Assembly (NCBI GenBank): GCA_002383485.1
Contig: DFYY01000055.1
Location: forward strand, 1 to 48,000
Direction: 5' to 3'
Origin: Bacteroidales bacterium UBA4070
Lineage (GTDB): Bacteria; Bacteroidota; Bacteroidia; Bacteroidales; VadinHA17
DNA length: 48,000 bases
Of the stretch, positions 1-8,077 are shown piece after piece. Under the pieces are notes generated by a model that made no database searches, was not told where the DNA came from, and saw only the letters and a program-made list of their open reading frames with translations. Every line of letters begins with the position of its first letter. Within the stretch, counting starts at the first letter, position 1. Made by a program: the position numbers and the translations under genes.

Positions 1-67
1 ACTTTATAGACAGACACTAATTAGTAAGGCAACAGAGGGCTGAGCGTTAATAAAAAATCCAGTGTAT

Positions 68-193
68 TTTTTTAGCGAGGAGCCAGACCTTAGCAGAGGC
101 CGATAGACAATAGAGGACCGGGCATGAAAAAATGATCCGCCGGCTGGCGGATCATTTTAGCGAAGGGGCTAGATTGCAAGGGAGCCAACAGGC
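68..193 (+). repeat. Interspersed hairpin element, copy A (core 112-193)
   Basis: A 13-bp perfect hairpin (129-141 with 146-158, loop GGCT) is flanked by a conserved block at 154-193. That block matches the reverse complement of 9841-9880 at 36 of 40 positions, and the outer block 112-128 matches the reverse complement of 9899-9915 at 15 of 17. Read on the minus strand, the stem is followed by six T. It starts only about 60 bases after the stop of the last gene of the sigma-factor operon, so it probably also works as that operon's intrinsic terminator. A weaker, degraded half copy of the flank may lie at 68-98. What spreads the element is unknown. Confidence 0.75.
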
Positions 194-215
194 CGTTGTG
201 ATATAGTGTGGCCTG

Positions 216-821
216 TCACCAGCCATATCGGATCCCGATGCTGGCACTGACAGATGAGACTGCCTTAATAATCCCCATGGTGTTTACACCAAGGTTCAGA
301 CTCCAGTTTTCACCTGTCCGGATGTTAACCCTGCAACCAGCTATACCTCCGAAAAATGTTCCTTCAAGTACCCGGTTTACGTACACAATATTTGTCATGC
401 TTCCTATGTAATCCGGGCGTTCGGGCATCTCATAACGGTTGAGGTCAAACACATTTGACTGCCATGTGATAACCGGTCCGGCAAAGAGTTCCAGCGAGAC
501 TGTCCTGCCGCTGCCCGCCTTCAGGACCGGGGCTGCATACAGGCTGTACGCGGCATGATGGTAATTGAGGTCAAGAAGCCTCACGTCATTCACGGTTTCA
601 TTTCTCTTTATAGTCCTTACCCCCAGAGTGTAGCCTCCTCCCGCTTCCAGGCTGAGCCAGGGCTTCAGATTGTGCTGAAGTGATACCGTATATCCGGCAC
701 CCTGCATCCGGTACTGTGGCATGTATACGTATGAGCCAGAAAGATTGAGGGATCCCCTTTCCTGTGACCAGAGGGTGCCGCTGCCGATCAGCAAGGCCAG
801 TAATATTATCTGCTTTTTCAT
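216..821 (-). CDS. Exported beta-barrel-like protein, last gene of the sigma-factor operon
   Basis: This 201-residue protein has an N-terminal signal peptide (MKKQIILLALLIGSGTLWSQ), probably cut after SQ. The remainder is rich in alternating polar and hydrophobic stretches with glycine and aromatic residues (for example the segments around residues 40-65, 105-120 and 155-200). It ends in a strand with a terminal aromatic (IGIRYGW), as in small outer-membrane beta-barrels of Bacteroidetes. It follows the FISUMP lipoprotein by 9 bases and is the last gene of the minus-strand operon. No family name can be given with certainty. An outer-membrane or periplasmic location is inferred from the signal peptide and strand pattern only. 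Confidence 0.7.
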   Translation of the reverse strand: MKKQIILLALLIGSGTLWSQERGSLNLSGSYVYMPQYRMQGAGYTVSLQHNLKPWLSLEAGGGYTLGVRTIKRNETVNDVRLLDLNYHHAAYSLYAAPVLKAGSGRTVSLELFAGPVITWQSNVFDLNRYEMPERPDYIGSMTNIVYVNRVLEGTFFGGIAGCRVNIRTGENWSLNLGVNTMGIIKAVSSVSASIGIRYGW

Positions 822-830
822 CTTCTTATG

Positions 831-1706
831 CTATCTGTAGTAAAGAAATTCAATCGTAAGCCGTACTGATGCCATGCTTGATTTGTCCAGAATGACAAAC
901 TCTGCCTCATCACTGTCAGCCGAGATTTTAAGAGCCCATGCCGATTCTTCGTCAATCTCATCGCCAGTCCAGTAGTAGCCTGTTTTTCCGTGTTCCAGAA
1001 GCTGGCCGCCTTTGATTATCCCCGGTAAGGTGAGCTGAAGTCCGTGATCTGCCAGGACCTGCAGGTTGAATCCTGCCAGGGAAGCTCCGCCGCAATAGTC
1101 TATCATCTGCTGCCATTCTGCTATGGATGGCAGCCTGTAGTCGTTATCCAGGGTGTCAGCCACGTTCCACGGAACGAGAGTTCCGTATTCTGCCCGTTCC
1201 TCTGAAGAGGTGAAGTTATACCAGTGCTGCGAGTCAGGAAGCTGTATGTTGTCATAACCCCATACCCACGTACGGTGGTGGTCAGTATAGGAGAAATCAT
1301 AATCTATCCTGCGGAAATCAAGCTCAAGATCAGACCAGGCTTTTTGAATTCTGTAGTCTTCATTGGTGTAGAAACCCTGATAAAGTTCTGTTATGGTGCC
1401 GTTGTTGCTGCGCACCTGCAGACCGATATAGCCGTTGTATTCGTAAGGGAATTGAACGGTTACAACGGGATTACTGCTCCAGTCTGCTTCCCATCCAAGG
1501 TGATCACCGTTGATGTCCCAGCGATATTCAAGCCAGTCGTCATCTTTTGATGAAAAAGAACCTGAAACATCCAGGTTGATCTTGAACATATATCTGGGGG
1601 TTGTCTGTGCAGTGAAGAGCGCCACCGGCGATGACAGGTCTTCACTTTCACACGATGCCATCAGCACTGCAGCCAGAAGGAATGGGAGTATATTTTTAAT
1701 ATTCAT
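831..1706 (-). CDS. Lipoprotein with PKD-like and FISUMP-type domains
   Basis: The preferred start gives a 291-residue protein with a lipoprotein signal ending in LMASC (Cys19). A longer reading from 1781 would overlap the upstream gene and bury the signal sequence, so the start at 1706 is chosen. Residues about 25-110 resemble a PKD-type Ig-like domain (LEYRWDINGD followed by TVQFPYEYNGYIGLQV). The C-terminal half carries features of the FISUMP domain (Fibrobacter succinogenes major paralogous domain): RLPSIAEWQQMIDYCGG, then GYYWTGDE and a final SVRL strand. Such proteins are surface or periplasmic lipoproteins of unknown role. Context suggests it is controlled with the ECF sigma/anti-sigma pair. 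Confidence 0.72.
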   Translation of the reverse strand: MNIKNILPFLLAAVLMASCESEDLSSPVALFTAQTTPRYMFKINLDVSGSFSSKDDDWLEYRWDINGDHLGWEADWSSNPVVTVQFPYEYNGYIGLQVRSNNGTITELYQGFYTNEDYRIQKAWSDLELDFRRIDYDFSYTDHHRTWVWGYDNIQLPDSQHWYNFTSSEERAEYGTLVPWNVADTLDNDYRLPSIAEWQQMIDYCGGASLAGFNLQVLADHGLQLTLPGIIKGGQLLEHGKTGYYWTGDEIDEESAWALKISADSDEAEFVILDKSSMASVRLTIEFLYYR

Positions 1707-1716
1707 GTCAGATTTT

Positions 1717-2403
1717 CTATTTGGTATAACTGAAAAGAACGCCGAACAGAAGGCTGATCTGGAATCCGAACTCATTGTCAAGGATACTGTAGTTGCATGC
1801 GATTGCCGAATCGAAATAGAGATGGTAATCGAGCCTTTGCTGGAAGCCTATACCCAGTTCAGGGGTCAGTGAGCCTTTTATGTATCGCCCAAGGTGAGGG
1901 TTATGAGATGACGGATCGTAACCGCTGCTCCCGGAACGGGTTGTTATCAGGGAGAGCAGGTCGCTCATCTTGAACATTCCGTAGATTCCCTGCAGGTTGT
2001 TGCCGCTTCTCCCCTGTTCTATGTCCCTCCTTTTGAGGAAATAATATCGTCCTCCGAGCGACAGGCCCTGGAGATGAAATGCTTCGCCCTCAGTCCATGT
2101 CATTATCGAGTTTACTTCGGTCACTGCCGACAGTGAAGTGTTTATCTTCTGTTCAAAGGCGCCATGGAGGGTGAAGACCAGAAAACTGAATTTGTCGCTT
2201 GGCTTGAAAGGCTGAATGCCTAACTTAAGCAGCCTGTCTTCATCTCCCAGCCGCACATCGAGGTATCGGTACTTGTTGCGGTAGTAGAAATCCTGGTCCT
2301 GCTGAAGCTCTGTCTCAATCTTCAGCGTATCGGTCTGAGCGAGGCAGTTTGCTCCCGTGAGGGATGATGCACACATTAGAAATATAAAAGCTGACTTCTT
2401 CAT
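1717..2403 (-). CDS. Exported outer-membrane beta-barrel-like protein
   Basis: This 228-residue protein has a signal peptide (about residues 1-22, ending NCLAQ). The mature part holds repeated amphipathic strands, for example FSFLVFTLHGAFEQKI, LQGLSLGGRYYFLKR and PELGIGFQQRLDYHLYF, and closes with FGFQISLLFGVLFSYTK. This pattern fits a small outer-membrane barrel. It follows the next barrel gene by 6 bases within the operon and precedes the FISUMP lipoprotein by 10 bases. No enzymatic motif is visible, and I do not recognise a named family. Confidence 0.7.
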   Translation of the reverse strand: MKKSAFIFLMCASSLTGANCLAQTDTLKIETELQQDQDFYYRNKYRYLDVRLGDEDRLLKLGIQPFKPSDKFSFLVFTLHGAFEQKINTSLSAVTEVNSIMTWTEGEAFHLQGLSLGGRYYFLKRRDIEQGRSGNNLQGIYGMFKMSDLLSLITTRSGSSGYDPSSHNPHLGRYIKGSLTPELGIGFQQRLDYHLYFDSAIACNYSILDNEFGFQISLLFGVLFSYTK

Positions 2404-2409
2404 TTCCTT

Positions 2410-3084
2410 TTATTTTTTAAATAGTTCCCGGGCATCAAAGCCGATACCAAGTGTGATCATCGAGATTGCTGACCCGGTCTTTAAATGTGACCGGAAGTCA
2501 GCCCTTGCGTTCAGGTAAAGGGCGGGAGTGACCTGCCGGTGGTAGTTGACGCCGAAAGTAATGCCAAAATCAACCGTACTGACAAGCACCTGCTCAAAAT
2601 ACTGCATGTAGCTGTAATCCCCGGTGGCAGGATTGTAGGAAAACCACGTCCCGCCGCCTGTTGCATCAGTGTTTATAAAATATGCGCTGCATACGCCTCC
2701 GTGAATGCTGAAAAAGCGCTGGTCCATCCGGAAGGGAGAGAAGCCAAGTTCGGCACTCAGGTCAATTGCAGTCTGGTTCTCGAAGGCCCCTTCTATCCAG
2801 CTCTCTCCGTTAATTATCCATGAAGTGAGGTTTTCCCGGATATAGAACCGTTTACCTATTGTCTTCAGGTGAGATATACTGGTGCCGATCCCCCAGCAAT
2901 CGCCGTCGCCTGAAAAGACAGGCCCGCTGTTGACGCTGAAGATCCGCTTGTTGTAAGGGCTTTCTCCGAAGCCCTGTGCATCTGCTTCCCGGCTCATCGG
3001 CAGAACCAGTATTATGGTCGTCAGAAAAAGCATATAATACCTTTTCTTCATAACCTGTGAGTTCAGTTTATCCTTCGTTTTCAT
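2410..3084 (-). CDS. Exported beta-barrel-like protein
   Basis: This 224-residue protein has a signal peptide; the hydrophobic core is YYMLFLTTIILVLP, followed by EADAQ. Translation may start at the first Met (3084, 7 bases after the preceding stop) or at Met12 (3051), which would give a more ordinary signal peptide. The mature part shows strand-like segments with Gly and aromatics (VNSGPVFSGDGDCWGIGTSIS; VDFGITFGVNYHRQ; ISMITLGIGFDAREL), as in outer-membrane protein beta-barrels. It lies between the DUF4097 gene and another barrel gene in the ECF-sigma operon. Its specific function is unknown. Confidence 0.7.
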   Translation of the reverse strand: MKTKDKLNSQVMKKRYYMLFLTTIILVLPMSREADAQGFGESPYNKRIFSVNSGPVFSGDGDCWGIGTSISHLKTIGKRFYIRENLTSWIINGESWIEGAFENQTAIDLSAELGFSPFRMDQRFFSIHGGVCSAYFINTDATGGGTWFSYNPATGDYSYMQYFEQVLVSTVDFGITFGVNYHRQVTPALYLNARADFRSHLKTGSAISMITLGIGFDARELFKK

Positions 3085-3091
3085 AGACGAA

Positions 3092-3949
3092 TTATTTCTT
3101 TGCTATCGTAATGTCACAATATGAGGTGGTTACATCAACAAGACCTGCAGGGACCCGGGGGATGATATCCACCGGCTGGTTCCGGTATTGTTTCCCGTCT
3201 GACGTGATTATCCTTCCCTGCGGTGCCTTGAGTGTGTACTGGTATTTTTCCGGTTCATCAACGGAGACGTTAACTGTGGTACGGTACCCTTTTACCACCA
3301 GGGGCCCTGATCCGGCCAGTTCAATGTCTGCCCTTCCGTACGAACAGTTGATGACGGTTGCCGCTCCGAGGGCCTTTGCCAGAATGTCAGATTTCTCAAG
3401 CCTGAGATCTAGCCTTCCCTGGATGGATGTCAGTTCCAGATCCGAGTAGCGGGCTGTAACCCCGGTAGCCGAGCTGATGTCAGACAGCCGAAGCGAGCCG
3501 AAGGAAACGTTGGCTGTAACTGAAGCCAGGTTGCTTACTTCCACGGGGCCGTAAAGGTTAGTGATTTTGACCGGGAGGGATGAGGGCATTATGATCTCTA
3601 TTTCCATACTAAGATTGCTGGAAACAGGTTCAGGTTCTCCCCTGAACGAATTCCTGATTACAAGGATATCACCCTCTTTTTCAGCTGAGTAACGGATATA
3701 TTTAAGATCGGCTGCCGCCTGCTCCTTACGCCTGTTCCTGGAGACAGGCCTGAGTAAAACCTTCACCTCACTTACGGCTGCACCTTTGACAGTCACGGAA
3801 GCTTTCTCCCCGTAGACATGGACCTCGCTGATCTCCTTTCCGAAGCTCCTTTCGTCAGTCCTTGAGGCCTTCTGCATCACCTCCTGTGCTGCGAGATCCC
3901 AGGTTCCGAGGAGGACGAGGCTCATTGCCATGTACTGCAGGATTTTCAT
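3092..3949 (-). CDS. DUF4097-type exported beta-solenoid protein
   Basis: This 285-residue protein has a signal peptide (MKILQYMAMSLVLLGTWDLAAQ). The body is a run of short parallel strands with the DUF4097 / head GIN rhythm: VHVYGEKASVTVKG, LYGPVEVSNLASVTANVSFGSLRLSDI, YSDLELTSIQGRLDLRLEKSDI, CSYGRADIELAGSG. In Bacteroidetes such proteins often lie just after an anti-sigma factor, and their function is unknown. The ATG overlaps the stop of the anti-sigma gene by 4 bases, so the two are translationally coupled. A role in envelope sensing or stress is inferred from context only. Confidence 0.82.
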   Translation of the reverse strand: MKILQYMAMSLVLLGTWDLAAQEVMQKASRTDERSFGKEISEVHVYGEKASVTVKGAAVSEVKVLLRPVSRNRRKEQAAADLKYIRYSAEKEGDILVIRNSFRGEPEPVSSNLSMEIEIIMPSSLPVKITNLYGPVEVSNLASVTANVSFGSLRLSDISSATGVTARYSDLELTSIQGRLDLRLEKSDILAKALGAATVINCSYGRADIELAGSGPLVVKGYRTTVNVSVDEPEKYQYTLKAPQGRIITSDGKQYRNQPVDIIPRVPAGLVDVTTSYCDITIAKK

Positions 3950-4551
3950 GAATGGATAAGTTTTATCAATTCCTGCAGTGTATCTGACTTAAGGTTTTCT
4001 ATCCGGATGACCGATTGAATTATTTCCGGGGAGTCACCAACCTGGCTGATGACCGATTCAAGCTTCCGGAGTTCTTCAGTCAGCTCCTGGTAGAGCATCA
4101 TCTTCTCCCTGAAGGAAGCTGTTTCGCAGACGGGAGCCCCTGTTTGACAGAGATCTCTGATCATGTCCAGGGGCTCTTCGTATTCAAGACCCCCGGATCC
4201 GGCGGCACTCCACTCTTCATTCTGGATGATCTCGCTTTCCACGATGATATCCTTTGCCGGGCTCAGAAGCCGGGGGAGTGCAATTAAGAGAAGGATAGCT
4301 GCGGCAGCTGTAGTTGAGAGGTAAAGAAGCCTGTGGCGGGACCGGGTTATCTTTGCTGCTGGCAGGGCGGCCTCAATGACATCCCAGTTGCCGGTGGCCG
4401 GGTTGTGCAGAGGCAGGCCCGCAAGATTCAGTCTGATGGCATCTTCTGCATTGAGGAGATCCTCTATGTCTGCCCAGAGCTTTTCTCCGGGAGCATTGAT
4501 TGGTAGCTCCTTCAGTCGTTCGGATAGTATGTCATCAAACTTTTTGCTCAT
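3946..4551 (-). CDS. Probable membrane-bound anti-sigma factor
   Basis: This 201-residue protein has a cytoplasmic N-terminal part (about 1-72), one transmembrane helix at about residues 75-96 (LLYLSTTAAAAILLLIALPRLL) and a C-terminal part with a helical, probably coiled region (MLYQELTEELRKLESVISQV). The N-terminal part has two similar motifs (GEKLWADIEDLL and TGNWDVIEAAL), as in other Bacteroidetes anti-sigma factors of this layout. It overlaps the sigma-factor gene by 17 bases and the DUF4097 gene by 4, the usual layout of an ECF sigma and its inhibitor. No zinc-binding HxxxCxxC motif is seen, so it is not a ZAS-type anti-sigma factor. Sequestration of the adjacent sigma factor is inferred. 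Confidence 0.75.
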   Translation of the reverse strand: MSKKFDDILSERLKELPINAPGEKLWADIEDLLNAEDAIRLNLAGLPLHNPATGNWDVIEAALPAAKITRSRHRLLYLSTTAAAAILLLIALPRLLSPAKDIIVESEIIQNEEWSAAGSGGLEYEEPLDMIRDLCQTGAPVCETASFREKMMLYQELTEELRKLESVISQVGDSPEIIQSVIRIENLKSDTLQELIKLIHS

Positions 4552-5089
4552 CTGCCTTTTTTGTCAGCCTTTGCCTTAGCAGCTTCTTTGCATAATTTAA
4601 CTGTGACTTGGATGTCCCTTCATTAATATTCAGTATGTCAGCTACCTCCCGATGCCTGTATCCTTCTACCTCAATCAGGATGAAGACGCTTCGTGCCTGA
4701 CCGGGCAGTGAGAGTATTGCCTTCTCAAGGTGCTCGGCCGTAAAATCATACTGGCTCTCCGACGGCTGGTCGGGTATCTCATCTGTAACCACCTGCAACC
4801 TTGAGTTTTTATTCAGGTAACTGATCGCATTCCTGGTTGTGATGGTGCGCATCCAGGTGTACAGTGACGATTCAAACCTGAAGGCTGCCATGGACCTGAA
4901 TATCTCAATGAACGCATCCTGAAGAATATCATTGCTGGCTTCGTGATCGCCTGTCAGCCTGTAAATCAGGGTGAAGAGGCGGGTACTGAACCTTTCGTAA
5001 AGGGCGCGCTGCACCAGCCTGTTGTTCTCCAGGCATCCGCGGACAAGCTCCCTGTCGGTTTGGCTCAGTTCACTCTGCTGCATTGTCAT
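4535..5089 (-). CDS. ECF-family RNA polymerase sigma factor
   Basis: This 184-residue sigma-70 family protein has only regions 2 and 4. Region 2 covers about residues 25-95 (YERFSTRLFTLIYRL, then ILQDAFIEIFRSMAAF and LYTWMRTITTRNAISYL). Region 4 covers about 120-175 (LSLPGQARSVFILIEVEGYRHREVADIL, with the helix-turn-helix ending GTSKSQLNYAKKLLRQRL). The linker between them is short. It is the first gene of a seven-gene minus-strand operon including its likely anti-sigma factor and five exported proteins. Met3 is an alternative start. The regulon cannot be read from the window, but its own operon seems to have a housekeeping-type promoter. Confidence 0.9.
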   Translation of the reverse strand: MTMQQSELSQTDRELVRGCLENNRLVQRALYERFSTRLFTLIYRLTGDHEASNDILQDAFIEIFRSMAAFRFESSLYTWMRTITTRNAISYLNKNSRLQVVTDEIPDQPSESQYDFTAEHLEKAILSLPGQARSVFILIEVEGYRHREVADILNINEGTSKSQLNYAKKLLRQRLTKKADEQKV

Positions 5090-5209
5090 CTTCTGTATAT
5101 ATAGTGGATATTACAGTGGGAAAGGTTGGAAGAGGGTAGAAATTTTTCGGCCGGTTGCATGTTTTTATTGATCCCTGATGTTTGCCGGGGATCGAACAGA
5201 TTTAACCTC

Positions 5210-5240
5210 CAAAATTACCGGGATTGTCTGTAATTAACAA
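5210..5240 (-). promoter_or_regulatory. Housekeeping-type promoter of the ECF sigma operon
   Basis: On the minus strand, TTG (5238-5240) is followed after 20 bases by TAATTTTG (5210-5217), a full match to the Bacteroidetes -7 box TAnnTTTG. It would give a leader of about 115 bases before the sigma-factor ATG. The gene-free stretch 5090-5365 shows no other clear signal. Confidence 0.55.
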
Positions 5241-5365
5241 TTATAAATCACCTGCACGAAGAGGGAAAGGATGGGGTGTATGCCGTAGATACAATTCTTT
5301 TTGGCTATGACTAAAGTATTGTATTACAAAGCAACAGGAGCCCGGTTGTATAAGCCGGCAGCAGA

Positions 5366-6223
5366 CTACCGCTGCGGATCCATTGACTGGATTAATTCAC
5401 GAAGAAGAGTCTGTAGTCTACGTGTTACAGGCCCGGGCGTTCCGTCACCAATCACCTGGTCAGTGACAGTGATGACAGGTATAATTTCACCGGTGGTGTT
5501 ACAGATTAAACCTTCATGCATGTAGGGTATCATGTCGGCAGCGATCGGCTCTTCAACTACACTTATGTTGTTGTCCCTGGATAAGGATATGATGTTCTTT
5601 CTTGTTATACCGGCAAGGATATCACTGGTTTCCGGATGGGTATAAAGTACCCCGTCCTTTACAAAAAAGATATTTGAATGTGCTCCTTCGGTCACCAACC
5701 CGTTGCGAACGAAACATACCTCCATATATCCCCTGTCATGTGCTTCCTGGTATGGGAGTATATTGGCTATCAGGGCAGTAGTCTTTATATCGCATCGGTT
5801 CCAGCGGGGATCAGGGGTGAGCCATATCCCTACGCCCCGCTCACAGGCCAGGGTGTTGATACTCTGCCGGCGGGCAAATCCGTAGACAGTAGGTTCAACA
5901 GGAGGATCAGGAAAGGCGTGGTTACGCAGTGCAACACCCCTGGTCACCTGGAGATAGACTATTGCACACTCCGTACCGAGGCCATTACGCTCAATCAGCT
6001 CATGCGAGATTTCCTCTATCCTTGACTCCTCTTTCCAGCTTATGCGCGTCTCATTCAGACTTCGCCTGAACCTGTCGGCATGACCGGGAAGATCAAAAAA
6101 GTAACCGCCGTACCACCTGGTTACCTCGTAAACACTGTCGCCGAAGAGAAACCCACGGTCGTTGGGACTGATCATGGCCTGATCCTCAGGCAGAAACCTG
6201 CCGTTCAGAAATACTGTTTCCAT
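5366..6223 (-). CDS. D-amino acid aminotransferase (fold type IV PLP enzyme)
   Basis: This 285-residue protein is of the class IV aminotransferase fold. It would exchange the amino group between D-amino acids (D-Ala, D-Glu) and 2-oxo acids, using PLP. The Schiff-base lysine is Lys147 in WNRCDIKTTALIAN. The motif VTRGVALRNHAFP supplies Arg100 and His102 at the places where Bacillus-type D-amino acid transaminases bind the substrate carboxylate. EAHDRGYMEVCF, VTEGAHSNIFFVKDGVLYTHP and ILAGITR are also typical. The carboxylate-binding Arg/His pair favours the D-specific family over branched-chain aminotransferase or aminodeoxychorismate lyase. It stands alone, divergent from lipA, and may feed peptidoglycan D-amino acid pools. 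Confidence 0.85.
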   Translation of the reverse strand: METVFLNGRFLPEDQAMISPNDRGFLFGDSVYEVTRWYGGYFFDLPGHADRFRRSLNETRISWKEESRIEEISHELIERNGLGTECAIVYLQVTRGVALRNHAFPDPPVEPTVYGFARRQSINTLACERGVGIWLTPDPRWNRCDIKTTALIANILPYQEAHDRGYMEVCFVRNGLVTEGAHSNIFFVKDGVLYTHPETSDILAGITRKNIISLSRDNNISVVEEPIAADMIPYMHEGLICNTTGEIIPVITVTDQVIGDGTPGPVTRRLQTLLRELIQSMDPQR

Positions 6224-6309
6224 ATTTATGAAATTATACCTTAACGGTCATGTAACGCTACCTTAAGTGTAGGGTTATTTGTACAGAATGCAATATAAGA
6301 TTTGGTCTT

Positions 6310-6343
6310 CAAAGATACACTTTCATTCATTAGGGCACTCAAA
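6310..6343 (-). promoter_or_regulatory. Possible promoter of the D-amino acid aminotransferase gene
   Basis: TATCTTTG on the minus strand (6310-6317) matches the -7 box. A TTTG on the same strand (6340-6343) lies 22 bases upstream, slightly farther than in the other promoters here. The leader would be about 85 bases. Confidence 0.4.
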
Positions 6344-6372
6344 AATCAGGCTAGGGGTTGTGTTTAAATATG

Positions 6373-6380
6373 TACCTTTG
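6373..6380 (+). promoter_or_regulatory. Probable -7 box of the lipA promoter
   Basis: TACCTTTG matches the Bacteroidetes TAnnTTTG box and lies 30 bases before the lipA ATG. No convincing -33 element is seen at the usual distance, so the call rests on one box. Confidence 0.4.
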
Positions 6381-6410
6381 CCTATTCACTGATTTTCGGG
6401 ATAGATACTT

Positions 6411-7262
6411 ATGACAGGCAAGAGAAGGCTGCCATCATGGCTGAGAATGGAAAGGGCAAGCGGGGAGAGTTATACCATGGTGAAAAACCTGGTGGAAAGC
6501 CATCATCTTCACACCATCTGTACCTCGGGCAACTGTCCAAACATAGGAGAGTGCTGGAACGCCGGTACTGCAACCCTGATGATTCTGGGTGACATATGTA
6601 CGCGGTCGTGTAAGTTTTGCGGAACGAAAAGCGGTAAGCCGTTTCCGCCTGATCCGGGTGAACCGGACAGAGTGGCGCAGGCTGTCAGGACCATGCACCT
6701 CAAACACTGCGTTATTACCTCAGTTGACCGTGATGACCTGCCTGACGGAGGCTCCGGACACTGGTCCGCCACAATAAGAAGAATAATGGAGGTAAATCCC
6801 GGTGTGACAATCGAAACGCTTATACCTGATTTCCGTGGCAACACCGTTGATATTGACCGGGTGATTGATGCCGGTCCCGATGTGATATCCCACAATATTG
6901 AAACAGTCCGCCGCCTGACACCTCTGATAAGATCCGTGGCAAAATATGAAGTAAGCCTTTCCGTGCTGAGGCATATCTCATCCCGGGGTAAGCGTGCCAA
7001 GTCAGGGCTGATGCTGGGACTTGGCGAGAGCGAGGAAGAGGTCATTGAAGCACTTAATGATCTTTATGCAACCGGTTGCAAAATCGTTACAATCGGGCAG
7101 TACCTGGCGCCAAGTCTTTCACATATGCCAGTTAAAGAGTATGTTACGCCAGAAAAGTTTGATGAATACCGGCAGAAGGGATTGACTATCGGTTTTGAGT
7201 TTGTTGAGAGCAGTCCCCTGGTCAGAAGCTCCTACCATGCCGAGAAGCATGTGGGTGGCTGA
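6411..7262 (+). CDS. lipA: Lipoyl synthase
   Basis: This 283-residue radical-SAM enzyme inserts two sulfur atoms into the octanoyl chain carried by lipoyl domains of 2-oxoacid dehydrogenases and the glycine cleavage H protein. Both Fe-S clusters are visible. The auxiliary cluster ligands are in CTSGNCPNIGEC (Cys37, 42, 48), and the radical-SAM cluster is CTRSCKFC (Cys63, 67, 70). The conserved DRDDLPDGGSGHW and the C-terminal SSPLVRSSYHAEKH, which includes the family's RSSY motif, are present. Length is normal. It is followed by lipB, which makes the octanoylated substrate, so the pair completes lipoate biosynthesis. Confidence 0.97.
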   Translation: MTGKRRLPSWLRMERASGESYTMVKNLVESHHLHTICTSGNCPNIGECWNAGTATLMILGDICTRSCKFCGTKSGKPFPPDPGEPDRVAQAVRTMHLKHCVITSVDRDDLPDGGSGHWSATIRRIMEVNPGVTIETLIPDFRGNTVDIDRVIDAGPDVISHNIETVRRLTPLIRSVAKYEVSLSVLRHISSRGKRAKSGLMLGLGESEEEVIEALNDLYATGCKIVTIGQYLAPSLSHMPVKEYVTPEKFDEYRQKGLTIGFEFVESSPLVRSSYHAEKHVGG

Positions 7263-7314
7263 AATGTGAACCGGGAGTTACGAGAAGACTGTTCACAATG
7301 ACAACTATTCGTGA

Positions 7315-7363
7315 CCCGGAGTGTCACTATCAGTGTCCCGGGCAAAAGTGACAATTACATTTG
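7315..7363 (+). promoter_or_regulatory. lipA-lipB intergenic hairpin and -7 box
   Basis: The 111-base gap between lipA and lipB holds a two-part hairpin (CCCGG 7315-7319 with CCGGG 7338-7342; inner CACT 7325-7328 with AGTG 7332-7335). A TACATTTG box (7356-7363) matches TAnnTTTG, 10 bases before the TTG start of lipB. The box suggests a separate lipB promoter, but the implied transcript would have almost no leader, so the assignment is tentative. Confidence 0.35.
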
Positions 7364-7373
7364 ACAGATAAGT

Positions 7374-8066
7374 TTGAGCACAAGGGTAATATACGATGAT
7401 CTGGGTCGCAGGGACTACAAGGAGACCTGGGAGTACCAGGAGCTTTTCTTCGGTGCCAAGGTGGCCGAGAAGGGGAAATCTGTTCCTGAAGCGGAACAAA
7501 CCCCTGACAGGCTGATCTTCGTGGAGCACAATCACGTTTATACCCTTGGTAAAAGCGGTTCGGAGCAGAACCTGCTGCTTGACTATATCCAGTTGCAGGC
7601 CAGGGATGCTTCGTTTTACAAAATTGACAGGGGCGGTGACATCACTTATCACGGTCCCGGTCAGCTTGTCGGGTATCCTATTTTCGACCTTGAGGTAATG
7701 AGGCTCGGGCTACGCGACTACATACATTTGCTTGAAGAAGCAATTATAAGGTGTGTCTCCCGTTTCGACCTAAAGGGGGAGTGCCTTGACGGTGCCCCTG
7801 GGGTTTGGATTGACCCTGATAAAGGTGCCCGTGCAAGAAAAATTTGTGCCATAGGCGTCAGGGCCTCGAGATTCGTGACAATGCATGGCTTCGCCCTGAA
7901 TGTCAGCACTGACCTCTCCTATTTTAACCATATCAATCCGTGCGGTTTCACCGACAAAGGTGTCACCAGCATTGAAAAAGAGACGGGAGTAAAAACCGAC
8001 CTGGAGGATGTGAAGAAGTTGATGTACAGCACAATGAGGGAGGTTTTCGGATATGAATATTACTAA
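7374..8066 (+). CDS. lipB: Octanoyl-[acyl carrier protein]:protein transferase
   Basis: This 230-residue enzyme transfers octanoate from acyl carrier protein to the lysine of lipoyl domains, via a Cys-bound intermediate. The family signature RGGDITYHGPGQ is at 86-97. The catalytic lysine lies in ARKICAIGVR (Lys156), and the catalytic cysteine in INPCG (Cys190). The sequence MHGFALNVSTDL is also typical. The likely start is a TTG; no in-frame ATG occurs before the essential motif, and the next Met is near residue 109. It sits downstream of lipA and only 11 bases before recJ. Confidence 0.96.
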   Translation: MSTRVIYDDLGRRDYKETWEYQELFFGAKVAEKGKSVPEAEQTPDRLIFVEHNHVYTLGKSGSEQNLLLDYIQLQARDASFYKIDRGGDITYHGPGQLVGYPIFDLEVMRLGLRDYIHLLEEAIIRCVSRFDLKGECLDGAPGVWIDPDKGARARKICAIGVRASRFVTMHGFALNVSTDLSYFNHINPCGFTDKGVTSIEKETGVKTDLEDVKKLMYSTMREVFGYEYY

Positions 8067-8077
8067 AAATAAATATA

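Noticed and set aside
6509..7045. Open frame of 178 codons on the minus strand
   Set aside because: It is antisense to lipA, whose motifs are unmistakable.
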